From the NCBI GenBank assembly GCA_016296775.1, contig JAEDIE010000003.1, forward strand, positions 1 to 64,000: DNA of 64,000 bases. Reading direction: 5' to 3'. The notes beneath the pieces were generated by a model. That model made no database searches. It saw only the letters and a program-made list of their open reading frames with translations, and was not told the DNA's origin. The translations under genes and the position numbers were made by a program. This DNA comes from Bacilli bacterium (GTDB lineage: Bacteria; Bacillota_I; Bacilli_A; RFN20; CAG-826). This document shows positions 7,952 to 16,256 of this stretch, in pieces (the stretch's first letter is position 1; each line of letters starts with the position of its first letter).

Positions 7952-9874
7952 ATGAAAGAGAATATAAATAAATTAGTTAAAGAAAGAGATAGGATGTTAA
8001 ATAATTCAAAAGATTTTGAATCCTTATTTAGCATCATTTTCCATCAAAAAGACAAAATTGCTTGTGAATATATATTTAATCACCAAATTCAACAAGTTAC
8101 ATTCCTAGAATTAGAACAAAAAATAGATAATTTTGCATTTTCTTTAAATAAAAAATATCCATTTCTTCAAAATGAAATTATTGGAATATATTTTGAAACT
8201 AATATAAATTGGTTAGTTTCTTTTTGGGGAATATTAAAAAGTGGAAATATACCTTATTTAATTAATTTAAAACAACCATCTTCATTAATTAATGATTCTT
8301 TTAATTTAATTAATTGTAAGTATTATGTTTCGTCTAAAGATCAAAATATTAATTGTTCATTTATTAATTTTTATGATTTAAATCTTCAAAAAGAAGCTGG
8401 ATTTACATATAAATTTGCTGATGAAATAATTCTTTCAAGTAGTGGAACAAACATGAAGTCTAAGTTATGTTTTTATTCAGGAGAACATATTATTAATCAA
8501 CTTTTATGTTATAAAGAATTATATAAAGGAAATAAATTATTAAAGAAACATTATAAAGGTAAACTTAAACTTTTAGCCTTTATTCCTTTTTATCATATAT
8601 TTGGTCTTATTGCTTCATATTTATGGTATGCTATCTTTTCACGTACAGTTGTATTTATTGAAAACTTAAGCAGCGAATGTATTATTAATACTATCCAAAA
8701 ATGTGAAGTTACTCATATTTTTTCTGTTCCATTATTTTTTGAAACAGTAGAAAAAGAAGTATATAAAGCAATTAAAGTTCAACCAGAAAAAACAAAGAAA
8801 AAACTTAAAAAAGGTATGAAAATAGCTACTATTTTACAAAAAATTAATCCTATTTCAGGTTTGAATTTATCAAGAAAAATGTTTAAACAAATTAACAATT
8901 CTTTATTTGGAAATAGTGTTCAAGTAATGATTAGTGGAGGAGGATTTATTAAAGATTCTACACTCCAATTATTTAATCTTTTAGGATATCCTTTAGTTAA
9001 TGGATACGGTTTAACTGAACAAGGAATCGTATGTTTAAATAATGCATATAACTTTAATAAAAGAATTGAAAACACAATAGGTAAACCATTTTCAAATGTA
9101 ACTTTTATAATTAATGAAAATAATGAATTAATTATTAAATCTAATTGCGGAGCTTACAAAATCATTGAAGAAGGTTTGATAATTGAAAATATAAATGAAT
9201 TTAACACTCATGATTTAGTTAAAATTAAAGATGGAAACTATTACATTTTAGGAAGAGAGTCAGATTTAATAATTGAAAGTAGTGGAGAAAACATTAATCC
9301 TAATTTAATTGAACAAAAACTAGATCTTAAAAATGTAATTGATTTTTCTGTTTTAGGATTAGAATTTGAAGAAAAAGAAGTTCTTTCTATTGTCATAGAA
9401 ATATCAAAATTAACTTTATCAAAACATATAGAAGACATTTTGTTATGTATAGAAAATTATAATAAAGAAGCCACATTTACATATCAAATTAAGAAAATTT
9501 TATTTACAAACGATCCTATTAAAGCACCAAATGCTATTAAAGTTAGTAGAAAATATTTAAAGAAATTAATTAAAGAAAAACAAATAACAGTTTTTAATTC
9601 ATCTTCATTTAAAGAAAATAAAAATAATGATGAAGAAATTAATTTAGAAATTTTAAATAATATTAAAAAAATAATAGCTAAAGAAATAGACATTGAAATT
9701 AATAAAATAGGCGATGAATCAAATATTATTTTTGATTTAAATGCTAATAGTATTGAATATATTTCAATAGTTAGTGAAATCAATAAAGAGTATGGAATTG
9801 ATATGAAATTTGATGATGAATCAAGTTTTTATACACCAAAAGAACTAGCTAAAAAGGTAATATCTTTATTATGA
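7952..9874 (+). CDS. AMP-dependent acyl ligase fused to a C-terminal carrier domain
   Basis: Likely activates a fatty (or other) acid as acyl-AMP and loads it on a phosphopantetheine arm. The ANL-superfamily core has the phosphate loop LSSSGTNMKSK (about 165-175), the NGYGLTEQG A5 motif (about 350), YYILGRESDLI (about 430) and a C-terminal KVSRKYLKKL segment carrying the candidate catalytic Lys. Residues about 565-640 form an acyl-carrier domain; attachment Ser600 sits in NANSIEY, with Asn where most carriers have Asp. The layout resembles a split Aas or a one-module loading enzyme. It sits between the PPTase and a double PlsC gene. A substrate other than a fatty acid cannot be excluded from sequence. 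Confidence 0.88.
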   Translation: MKENINKLVKERDRMLNNSKDFESLFSIIFHQKDKIACEYIFNHQIQQVTFLELEQKIDNFAFSLNKKYPFLQNEIIGIYFETNINWLVSFWGILKSGNIPYLINLKQPSSLINDSFNLINCKYYVSSKDQNINCSFINFYDLNLQKEAGFTYKFADEIILSSSGTNMKSKLCFYSGEHIINQLLCYKELYKGNKLLKKHYKGKLKLLAFIPFYHIFGLIASYLWYAIFSRTVVFIENLSSECIINTIQKCEVTHIFSVPLFFETVEKEVYKAIKVQPEKTKKKLKKGMKIATILQKINPISGLNLSRKMFKQINNSLFGNSVQVMISGGGFIKDSTLQLFNLLGYPLVNGYGLTEQGIVCLNNAYNFNKRIENTIGKPFSNVTFIINENNELIIKSNCGAYKIIEEGLIIENINEFNTHDLVKIKDGNYYILGRESDLIIESSGENINPNLIEQKLDLKNVIDFSVLGLEFEEKEVLSIVIEISKLTLSKHIEDILLCIENYNKEATFTYQIKKILFTNDPIKAPNAIKVSRKYLKKLIKEKQITVFNSSSFKENKNNDEEINLEILNNIKKIIAKEIDIEINKIGDESNIIFDLNANSIEYISIVSEINKEYGIDMKFDDESSFYTPKELAKKVISLL

Positions 9875-11133
9875 GTAACTTACTATATTTTTTAACAACT
9901 TTTAGTGCGGTAATTCCTAATTTAATTTACTTTACTAGAAGAACATATTATGAAAATAAGAAATCTCAAGGAAGATTCATTAAAGGAAGAGCAATAATTA
10001 TATCAAATCACATTTCAATTATTGATTATATGATGTTGATTTTTGTTTTCTTTACTAGAAAAATTAGATGCTTAGTTGCAAGTGTTGTTTTTAAAAAGAA
10101 CAAAATGTTAAATCTTTTACTTAAAATGTGTGGAGCAATTAAAGTAGAAAGAGAAAGCTACGATTTATCTTTTATTCAAAAATCTATTGATACATTAAAC
10201 AAAAATAAAGTCTTATTAATATTCCCTGAAGCAAGATTAGATAAAGATAAATCTAAAATTAGAAACTTCACAACCTCATACATTTTATTAGCATTAAAAA
10301 CAAAATCCCCTATTATTCCTGTGTATAATGATGGAAATTATGGATTTAATAAAAGAGTACATTGTATGATTGGAGAAAAAATATATTTAGATAAATATAT
10401 TGATAACGATAATCCTACAAAAGAAGAACTAGAATATTTAAATAAAATAGTCATGTCTAAAATTAAAGAATTGAAGAATAAAACTATCAAAAATATTGAA
10501 GAAGATAAAGAAAAAAGGTATACCTTTAAAAAGTTTTTAGGTGATTTTGGAAGAATTAATTTAGGTTGGTTAATTAGACTTAAAGGAATAAAAGTTCATT
10601 ATAAAAATGTTGATAAATCCATATTAAAATGCAAAAAACCATTTATTATATGTGCAAATCATACTGGATTTAGTGACCCTCCAATATTGATGGGATTATT
10701 TTATAAAAGAAGGATGAATATTTTAGCAGCGGATATTATCTTTAAAGATCATAAAGTTAGAAGTTACTTTTTAGAAGCAGCAGGTTGTATTTCAATTAAT
10801 AGAGAATCGTTAGATTTTAATGCAATAAAACAATCTTTAAATGCTTTAAATCATAATAGAATCCTCACTATTTTTCCTGAAGGAAGAATTGAAACAGAAG
10901 ATAAAATGAATAGTTTAAAAGGTGGAGCAGTTTTACTTGCTACATTAGCTAAAGTAGATATATTACCAATATTTATCAAAAGAAAAGAGAACAAAAAAGA
11001 CAAAGTTGAAATTGTTATTGGTCCTTTTGTTGAAATTGATAAAAATAAAGTTTATAGTCTTAAAGATGTTGATGAATTAACATTATCATTATTTAATGAA
11101 ATAAAATCATTGAGGGAAGAAGTTGTTAAATGA
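9871..11133 (+). CDS. Tandem PlsC-PlsC acyltransferase fusion
   Basis: Two complete lysophosphatidate-acyltransferase domains in one 420-residue chain. Domain 1 (about 1-200) has NHISIID, the catalytic HX4D, and the acceptor motif FPEARLDKD. Domain 2 (about 215-420) has NHTGFSD (HX4D) and FPEGRIE. A normal PlsC is about 200-240 residues with one set. Both catalytic motifs look intact, so it may acylate two positions of a glycerol backbone, or one acceptor twice. It overlaps the ligase gene by four bases (ATGA) and the downstream carrier gene by four bases, which implies tight coupling. A short hydrophobic N-terminus suggests membrane-surface location. Confidence 0.9.
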   Translation: MSNLLYFLTTFSAVIPNLIYFTRRTYYENKKSQGRFIKGRAIIISNHISIIDYMMLIFVFFTRKIRCLVASVVFKKNKMLNLLLKMCGAIKVERESYDLSFIQKSIDTLNKNKVLLIFPEARLDKDKSKIRNFTTSYILLALKTKSPIIPVYNDGNYGFNKRVHCMIGEKIYLDKYIDNDNPTKEELEYLNKIVMSKIKELKNKTIKNIEEDKEKRYTFKKFLGDFGRINLGWLIRLKGIKVHYKNVDKSILKCKKPFIICANHTGFSDPPILMGLFYKRRMNILAADIIFKDHKVRSYFLEAAGCISINRESLDFNAIKQSLNALNHNRILTIFPEGRIETEDKMNSLKGGAVLLATLAKVDILPIFIKRKENKKDKVEIVIGPFVEIDKNKVYSLKDVDELTLSLFNEIKSLREEVVK

Positions 11134-11375
11134 AAAAAGAAGAAATATTAAATAAAATTATTGATATTTATGAAAACATAATTGGTGAAGAGGTAGATAA
11201 GTCTATTTTTACTTTAGAAAGCAATATTAAAAATGATTTAGGCATCAATTCAGTAGGTCTTTTATATTTAATTGTCGATATAGAAAAAGAATTTGATGTA
11301 GTTTTACATAATCAATCAATTGAAAAATTTGTAACATTAAATGATGTAGTTACATATATTGAACAAAATATTTAG
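11130..11375 (+). CDS. Acyl carrier protein
   Basis: An 81-residue carrier with the usual four-helix pattern; the phosphopantetheine Ser is Ser41 in DLGINSVGL (Asn replaces the usual Asp before it, as in the ligase-fused carrier). Overlaps the PlsC-PlsC gene by four bases and is the last gene of the operon; a convergent gene ends two bases later. Probably the soluble acyl donor for the two-domain acyltransferase and the acceptor for the ligase or PlsX. Whether it also serves a fatty-acid synthase elsewhere is not visible here; the divergent motif suggests a dedicated carrier. Confidence 0.9.
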   Translation: MKKEEILNKIIDIYENIIGEEVDKSIFTLESNIKNDLGINSVGLLYLIVDIEKEFDVVLHNQSIEKFVTLNDVVTYIEQNI

Positions 11376-11376
11376 T

Positions 11377-12336
11377 TTATAAATCGTGATTAGTTAAAAA
11401 ACAATCAATAGTTTTATCATATTCAGGAGCTTGATTAATTCTTATATGAGAATGGGCTCCTTTTTTAAAATCATTTCTTTCTTTGTTTTTACTTCCACAA
11501 GCTTCATATACTCTTTTTTTCATATCATCTAGAACAAATTTATCTTCACTTGAATATAAGAAAAGTATAGGAATATCAATTTTAGGAAGATAATTTAAAG
11601 GGCATTCTTTATAAATATCAGCTTTAGTATATTTTTTTAAATAATACATAACTTCTCTACATACTGGGAAAACAGGATGATGATCAGCAATCATATGATT
11701 TTTAAATATTTCATAAAAATTAGTAAATAATCCATCAGCTACAATACAAGAAATTAAATTTTCTTCTTCTTTAGCTTTAGCAAATACACTAGTTGCAGCA
11801 CCAATACAAATACCATGTAAAATAATATTTTTGTTATCAAATTTATCTTTCAACAATTTAGCCCAAGCTAAAATATCTTTGTATTCATCAACTCCAATAG
11901 TATCAAAATAACCTTCGCTTAACCCATGACTTCTATTATCAATAACTAGAACATTTGTGCCATGATTATAGTAAGGGATAGCAAAATAATAAGAATAAAG
12001 TAAAGATTCTGTTCTGCCTGGAATAATAATTACACAAGTAGAAGAGTTATTATTTAAATATTTTCCAACTAATTTAAAACCTTCACTAGTAATTGATACA
12101 TCTATAAAATTTTTATCTAAACTCCAATTTATTCCAGTTTCATACATTTTAACTTGTTCTTCATTAGTTGTATCGCTACATTCTCTCCCCCATTTATCAT
12201 AAGGTTCTCTAACAAGAAAAGTAAAATATACTTTTTTTGCAATTTTTAGTGTATAAAGTAAGAAAGGTAATATAAAAATTAAGAAAAATAATACTATACT
12301 ACCTAAAACAATTAATAAAATAAAATACCATTCCAT
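11377..12336 (-). CDS. Membrane-anchored alpha/beta hydrolase with Cys nucleophile
   Basis: Alpha/beta-hydrolase of the BAAT/DLH-like type with an N-terminal transmembrane anchor. Seen: the oxyanion strand IIIPGRTES, the elbow HGICIGAA, Asp in LYSSEDKFV and His in KGAHSHI. The elbow carries Cys where most hydrolases (including its paralogue at 27901) have Ser, as in dienelactone hydrolases. I start it at ATG 12336: a -35 TTGAAA, 17-base spacer and -10 TACAAT end eight bases upstream, which puts the transcript start at or next to the ATG; an in-frame TTG at 12357 has no ribosome site. Substrate unknown. Confidence 0.85.
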   Translation of the reverse strand: MEWYFILLIVLGSIVLFFLIFILPFLLYTLKIAKKVYFTFLVREPYDKWGRECSDTTNEEQVKMYETGINWSLDKNFIDVSITSEGFKLVGKYLNNNSSTCVIIIPGRTESLLYSYYFAIPYYNHGTNVLVIDNRSHGLSEGYFDTIGVDEYKDILAWAKLLKDKFDNKNIILHGICIGAATSVFAKAKEEENLISCIVADGLFTNFYEIFKNHMIADHHPVFPVCREVMYYLKKYTKADIYKECPLNYLPKIDIPILFLYSSEDKFVLDDMKKRVYEACGSKNKERNDFKKGAHSHIRINQAPEYDKTIDCFLTNHDL

Positions 12337-12344
12337 ACTTTGAT

Positions 12345-12373
12345 ATTGTATTAACAAATAAATATAATTTCAA
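12345..12373 (-). promoter_or_regulatory. Sigma-A promoter giving a leaderless hydrolase mRNA
   Basis: Read on the minus strand: TTGAAA (12373-12368), 17-base spacer, TACAAT (12350-12345), then eight bases to the ATG. No Shine-Dalgarno fits between, so the transcript should begin at about the start codon. Confidence 0.6.
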
Positions 12374-12417
12374 ATCAATTATAAACACAAAAATTAAATT
12401 AAACTTAAATATTAAAT

Positions 12418-12440
12418 TATAAATATTTTTAATATTTATA
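12418..12440. promoter_or_regulatory. Inverted repeat upstream of second degV
   Basis: TATAAATATT (12418-12427) and AATATTTATA (12431-12440) are perfect inverted arms with a 3-base spacer. They cover the -35 region of the promoter whose extended -10 TGATATAAT lies at 12454-12462. The half-site resembles the arms of the palindrome before the first degV (GATATTTATA / TATAAATATC), so a shared regulator is possible, but the AT bias makes chance matches common. Confidence 0.35.
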
Positions 12441-12488
12441 TTTAATCTTCATTTGATATAATTAAAATCAGAAGGAGAGGATTTGTTT

Positions 12489-13421
12489 ATGAATAAATTT
12501 ATAATTTTACCAGATGTAACTTGTGATTTAAGTGATGAAACAAGAGAGAAGTTTAATTTAAAAGATTATATTCCTTCACACATTATTTTACCTGATGGAA
12601 GTGAAAGAACAGGAAAGCTTAAATGGGACTGGATAACATCAACTGAATTTTATAAAGCTATTAAAAAGAAAAATAATGGATATTCAACAAGTCCTGCTAG
12701 TATTGAAGAAATAAAAGAAAAATTTAAATTTTATCTTGATCAAGGATATGACATTTTATTTATGTCAATTTCTTCAAAATTAAGTGGAACTTATAATTTT
12801 GGAGTTAAAGCTAGTGAAGAATTGCTCCCTCTTTATAAAGATAGAAAAATTCTTTGCTTTGATTCATTAAGATATTCTCTTTGCTTTGGTTTACTTGTCA
12901 CCAAAGCATGTGAATTTAGAGATAGAGGATTATCACTTGAAGATACCTATGATGAATTAATAAAATTAAGACCATGTGTCCATCAAATGGGACCTATGGA
13001 AGATTTATTTTTCCTTGCTAGCAAAGGAAGAATTTCAAATGGCAAAGCCTTTATGGGTAATTTAATTGGTATTAGACCATTAGGTGACATCAATAATGTT
13101 GGGACAACCACTGTTTTAGGAAAAGCTAAAGGTAAGAAAGCAGCTATTGAAGCTACTGTCAAATATATTGAAAAAACTATTGTGAATCCAAAAGATCAAT
13201 ATATTTTTATAGCCCATACTGAAAGAGAAGAGGAAGCAAACCTTTTAAAAGAAAAGATAGAAGAAAGAATTGCTCCAAAAGGTATTATTATTAATGAATG
13301 CTATTGTATGACTGGTACAAACATTGGCCCAGGATTATATGCTGCATATTATATTGGAAAAGAATTAAGTGAAAATCTTGTTGAAGAACAACAAATAATG
13401 AACGAAATTCTTGGAAAATAA
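12489..13421 (+). CDS. DegV family fatty-acid-binding protein, second paralogue
   Basis: DegV/FakB-type ligand protein of about 310 residues, predicted to deliver fatty acids to FakA. Seen: ILPDVTCDLSDETR at the N-terminus (Val and Cys replace the usual Ser-Thr), SISSKLSGTYNFG, PMEDLFFLASKGRISNGKAF and TGTNIGPGLYAAYYIG. I start at the ATG eight bases after GGAGAGG rather than the TTG at 12483. It stands alone with its own extended -10 promoter. The altered pocket motifs (GRISNGKA, GPGLYA) suggest a ligand preference different from the operon copy. Confidence 0.9.
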   Translation: MNKFIILPDVTCDLSDETREKFNLKDYIPSHIILPDGSERTGKLKWDWITSTEFYKAIKKKNNGYSTSPASIEEIKEKFKFYLDQGYDILFMSISSKLSGTYNFGVKASEELLPLYKDRKILCFDSLRYSLCFGLLVTKACEFRDRGLSLEDTYDELIKLRPCVHQMGPMEDLFFLASKGRISNGKAFMGNLIGIRPLGDINNVGTTTVLGKAKGKKAAIEATVKYIEKTIVNPKDQYIFIAHTEREEEANLLKEKIEERIAPKGIIINECYCMTGTNIGPGLYAAYYIGKELSENLVEEQQIMNEILGK

Positions 13422-13444
13422 CTTTACTTTATTAATGTTCTTAT

Positions 13445-13473
13445 TTAGAATAATTACTAATAAGGAATTATTC
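13445..13473 (+). promoter_or_regulatory. PerR-box-like operator and overlapping hairpin
   Basis: TTAGAAT-A-ATTACTA (13445-13459) resembles the 7-1-7 Per box TTATAAT-N-ATTATAA with three mismatches. Overlapping it, GAATAATT (13448-13455) and AATTATTC (13466-13473) form a perfect stem with a 10-base loop that holds the ribosome site AAGGA. Autoregulation by the following PerR-like protein is the simplest interpretation. Confidence 0.5.
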
Positions 13474-13475
13474 AC

Positions 13476-13862
13476 ATGGAACGTAAAACTATGCAAAGAG
13501 ATATTCTGCTTCATATAATTTTGAAAGCAGGTCATATTACCATTAAAGAGATTCTTGATGCCAACAAAAGAAATGGAAGAATCCCTGCAATGAGTGTAGG
13601 AACTATTTATCGAAATTTAGCAGTTCTTGAAGAGGAAGGTTTAATTAGAAGAATACCTACCATCTATAAAGAAGATGTTTATGAAGCTACGGATATACCA
13701 AGTCATGATCACTTTATTTGTAAAAACTGCCATACCATCATTGATTTAGAAAGAGACAAAGAATTTAAGCCTTATTCTAATAAATATGGTGATAATGTGG
13801 AACAAGAAATAACAGTGTATTATGGAACATGCGTTGATTGCTTAAATAAAAAAGTCTGTTAA
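13476..13862 (+). CDS. perR: Fur/PerR family metal-dependent repressor
   Basis: Cytoplasmic repressor of oxidative-stress genes. Residues 1-75 form the winged helix (SVGTIYRNLAVLEEEGLI is the family signature); the C-terminal half has HDHFICKNC (metal-binding His cluster and first Cys pair) and CVDC (second Cys pair of the structural zinc site). Length 128 is a little short because the N-terminal helix is brief. Directly downstream are a rubredoxin-like miniprotein and rubrerythrin, classic PerR targets in anaerobes, so PerR rather than Fur or Zur is favoured; sequence alone cannot fix the sensed metal. Confidence 0.85.
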   Translation: MERKTMQRDILLHIILKAGHITIKEILDANKRNGRIPAMSVGTIYRNLAVLEEEGLIRRIPTIYKEDVYEATDIPSHDHFICKNCHTIIDLERDKEFKPYSNKYGDNVEQEITVYYGTCVDCLNKKVC

Positions 13863-13887
13863 TACTTTCATTGATAGGAGGAAAAAA

Positions 13888-14004
13888 ATGAAAAAGTATA
13901 GATGCTTATTATGCGGAATCGAATTTGAAAGTGATGAAGCAAATCCAGTTTGCCCAGTTTGTGGTGCAAGCGGAGAAGACGTTGTTGAGGTTGAGGAGGA
14001 ATAA
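13888..14004 (+). CDS. Rubredoxin-like 38-residue miniprotein
   Basis: A tiny gene with ribosome site AGGAGG and an ATG at 13888. The product has two zinc- or iron-type knuckles, CLLC at 6-9 and CPVC at 22-25, in a [11 protein letters not shown] / NPVCPVCG context typical of the rubredoxin-like domain at the end of rubrerythrins; the tail is acidic. It ends two bases before the rubrerythrin start codon. It probably binds one metal ion and may pass electrons to rubrerythrin. Confidence 0.85.
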   Translation: MKKYRCLLCGIEFESDEANPVCPVCGASGEDVVEVEEE

Positions 14005-14006
14005 TT

Positions 14007-14549
14007 ATGAAACCAGAATTAAAAGGAACCCAAACAGAAAAGAACTTACAAACAGCATTTGCTGGTGAAAGTCAAGCTCGTAACAAATATACCTATTTTG
14101 CTAGCGTAGCTAAAAAAGAAGGCTATGAACAAATTTCAGCCCTTTTCTTAGAAACAGCTGAAAATGAAAAAGAACACGCAAAAATGTGGTTCAAAGAATT
14201 AGGTGAACTTGGAAACACAGAAGCTAACTTACTTGCTGCTGCTGAAGGCGAAAACTATGAATGGACAGATATGTATGCTGGATTCGCTGAAGTAGCTGAA
14301 AAAGAAGGATTCAAAGAAATCGCAGCTAAATTTAGATTAGTTGGTGCAGTTGAAAAACATCATGAAGAAAGATATAGAGCTTTAAGAGCCACACTTCAAG
14401 AAGGTAAAACTTTTAAAGGTGAAAATGCACAACAAGTTTGGAAATGCAGAAACTGTGGATTTATCTATGTTGGAAAAGATGCTCCAGAACTTTGCCCATG
14501 CTGTGCTCATCCAAGAGCATATTTTGAAAAATATTCAAAAAATTATTAA
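14007..14549 (+). CDS. rbr: Rubrerythrin
   Basis: Non-haem diiron peroxidase that reduces H2O2 in anaerobes. The N-terminal four-helix ferritin-like domain shows [25 protein letters not shown] and [11 protein letters not shown], supplying the Glu/His ligands of the diiron site. The C-terminal rubredoxin domain has CRNC (about 148-151) and CPCC with [10 protein letters not shown] between. Length 180 is typical. The upstream PerR gene and the mini-rubredoxin are almost contiguous, so a peroxide-inducible operon is expected. Confidence 0.96.
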   Translation: MKPELKGTQTEKNLQTAFAGESQARNKYTYFASVAKKEGYEQISALFLETAENEKEHAKMWFKELGELGNTEANLLAAAEGENYEWTDMYAGFAEVAEKEGFKEIAAKFRLVGAVEKHHEERYRALRATLQEGKTFKGENAQQVWKCRNCGFIYVGKDAPELCPCCAHPRAYFEKYSKNY

Positions 14550-14577
14550 TTATTAAATAAATAGGTTGGTGTTGTTT

Positions 14578-15450
14578 GTGTTGCGTAAAGTCGTTTTAGT
14601 TACGGATTCATGTTCCGATTTACCATTAAAGCTGGTTAATGACTTAGAAATTCACGTTATTCCAATGCATTTTGCATTTAATGGTGTAAGTTATTTAGAT
14701 TTTCCTACTCATAAAGAAATGAGTGTGAATGATTTTTATGACCGCTTAAGAAATAAGGAAGTAGCTATTACAAGCCAAGCAACAATAGAAGACTGTTTAA
14801 ATGTAATTAGACCACTTGCTAATGAAGGAGATGATATCATTTGTTTAGGGTTTTCTAGTGCTTTAAGTGGAACTGTTAACTCCATGAGATTGGTTGCTAA
14901 CATGATTAAAGATGATTATCCAAACATTAACATTACTGTTATTGATACTTTATCTGCTTCATTAGGAGAGGGTTTATATGTTTATTTAGTAGCTAAAAAG
15001 ATTAAGGAAGGATATGATTTTTTCAAAGCTAGTGAATATGCATTAAGTTTACAAAATAAGATTCTCCATTATTTTACTGTTGATGATTTAGGTACACTTA
15101 AAAGAGGTGGAAGATTATCTGCTTCAAAAGCTTTCTTAGGATCAATTTTAAATTTAAAACCTATTCTTCATGTTGATACAAATGGAAGACTCGTTCCAAT
15201 TGGTAAAAAGATTGGAAGAAAACAAAGTCTAAATTGTTTAATCGAAGCTTTTAAAGAAAAATGTACTGATCCATCAATTATTTTTGTTTCTCATGGATCT
15301 TGTTATAAAGATGCTGAATATGTAAAGAATAAAATCGTTGATTTATATCCAAGCATTAACGAAGTTGTAATTAGTGATATTGGTCCAGTTATTGGAGCTC
15401 ATAGTGGTCCTGGCACCGTAGCTTTATTCTTTATAGGAAAGGAGAGATAA
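14578..15450 (+). CDS. DegV family fatty-acid-binding protein, third paralogue
   Basis: DegV/FakB-like protein of about 290 residues. Seen: LVTDSCSDLPLK, GFSSALSGTVNS, TVDDLGTLKRGGRLSASKAFLG and IGPVIGAHSGPGTVALFF, all conserved family blocks. No ATG fits; GTG at 14578 (or TTG at 14581) gives the usual 'MxKVVLVTDS' start. It lies 28 bases after rubrerythrin, which is unusual company, and abuts a YqeY-like gene. It probably serves the same FakA as the operon copy. Confidence 0.88.
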   Translation: MLRKVVLVTDSCSDLPLKLVNDLEIHVIPMHFAFNGVSYLDFPTHKEMSVNDFYDRLRNKEVAITSQATIEDCLNVIRPLANEGDDIICLGFSSALSGTVNSMRLVANMIKDDYPNINITVIDTLSASLGEGLYVYLVAKKIKEGYDFFKASEYALSLQNKILHYFTVDDLGTLKRGGRLSASKAFLGSILNLKPILHVDTNGRLVPIGKKIGRKQSLNCLIEAFKEKCTDPSIIFVSHGSCYKDAEYVKNKIVDLYPSINEVVISDIGPVIGAHSGPGTVALFFIGKER

Positions 15451-15873
15451 ATGTTAATTGATACAATTAAAAAAGAAAACTTATTAGCTTTAAAAAATAA
15501 AGATGACAATAAAAGAGCAGTATTAAGCGTAATTATTAATAAATACATGATTTTAGGTTATGAGGCAAAAGCTAAAAATATTGAATTAACTGATGCCGAT
15601 TTACTTAATATTATGAAAAAAACTATAAAAGAACTTGAAGAAGAGAGAAAAAGTTATAGTGATGCCCATAGGGAAGATAAAGTAAAAGATATTACTTATC
15701 AAATGGATATTGTTTCTTCTTACTTACCAAAAATGATGAGCGAAGAAGAAATTAAAATTGTAATTTTATCTTTAAGTGATCGTTCAATCCCATCAGTTAT
15801 GAAACATTTTAAGCAAAATTATAATGGTTTATGCGATATGGGTCTTGTAAATAAGGTCTTAAAAAGTTTATAA
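15451..15873 (+). CDS. GatB/YqeY domain protein
   Basis: A 140-residue YqeY-like protein related to the tail domain of GatB, which binds tRNA; the role of the free-standing form is unsettled. Seen: the N-terminal KENLLALKNKDDNKRAVLSV and the central KTIKELEEERKSY / SSYLPKMMSEEEI blocks, which are family-typical. The ATG at 15451 follows the DegV stop directly, with GGAGAG upstream. The next feature is tRNA-Trp. Confidence 0.88.
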   Translation: MLIDTIKKENLLALKNKDDNKRAVLSVIINKYMILGYEAKAKNIELTDADLLNIMKKTIKELEEERKSYSDAHREDKVKDITYQMDIVSSYLPKMMSEEEIKIVILSLSDRSIPSVMKHFKQNYNGLCDMGLVNKVLKSL

Positions 15874-15896
15874 TTAAATACTTGCTTAAAACAAGT

Positions 15897-15970
15897 GGGG
15901 AAATAGTTCAATGGTAGAACAGCGGTCTCCAAAACCGTTGATCTGGGTTCGACTCCTTGTTTCCCCGCCA
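15897..15970 (+). tRNA. trnW: tRNA-Trp (CCA anticodon)
   Basis: Acceptor GGGGAAA pairs with TTTCCCC, then discriminator G and encoded CCA. D-arm GTTC/GAAC, anticodon stem GCGGT/ACCGT with loop CTCCAAA and anticodon CCA. The T-arm CTGGG/CCTTG has one T-T mismatch and one G-T pair around loop TTCGACT. The anticodon reads UGG only, in line with UGA being used as a stop here. A small inverted repeat (ACTTG/CAAGT, 15880-15896) precedes it. Confidence 0.93.
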
Positions 15971-15982
15971 ATATTAAAAGAT

Positions 15983-16010
15983 AGACAATTTAATTATTGT
16001 CTTTTTATTT
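15983..16010 (+). terminator. Rho-independent terminator after tRNA-Trp
   Basis: AGACAAT (15983-15989) pairs with ATTGTCT (15996-16002) around a six-base loop, followed by a T-rich tract. Confidence 0.75.
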
Positions 16011-16256
16011 TGCTTTTTTATTAATATAATTGGGAAATCATATGGTTTTTTAAAATAAAACAAGAAAACTATATGAACTACATTATTAATAAGAGTTGGG
16101 AAATACATATGTTTTTGATGTTGATGAATAATTTTAATTTTATATATTTTCTTATATTTAAATAATTAGGAGAGTTATAAATTGAATATAGATTTTTATT
16201 TGCCCTTTAATTTTAAAGTTTTATAGATGTAATAAATATATTAATATATTTATAGT

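Noticed and set aside
13476..13862. Fur or Zur identity
   Set aside because: Sequence cannot exclude them, but adjacency to rubrerythrin and a Per-box-like site favour PerR.
16182..16226. TTG-started 14-codon leader ORF after AGGAGAG, before the 16257 gene
   Set aside because: Too short to support as a gene; the ribosome-like sequence is in AT-rich DNA and the start is TTG, so chance is plausible.
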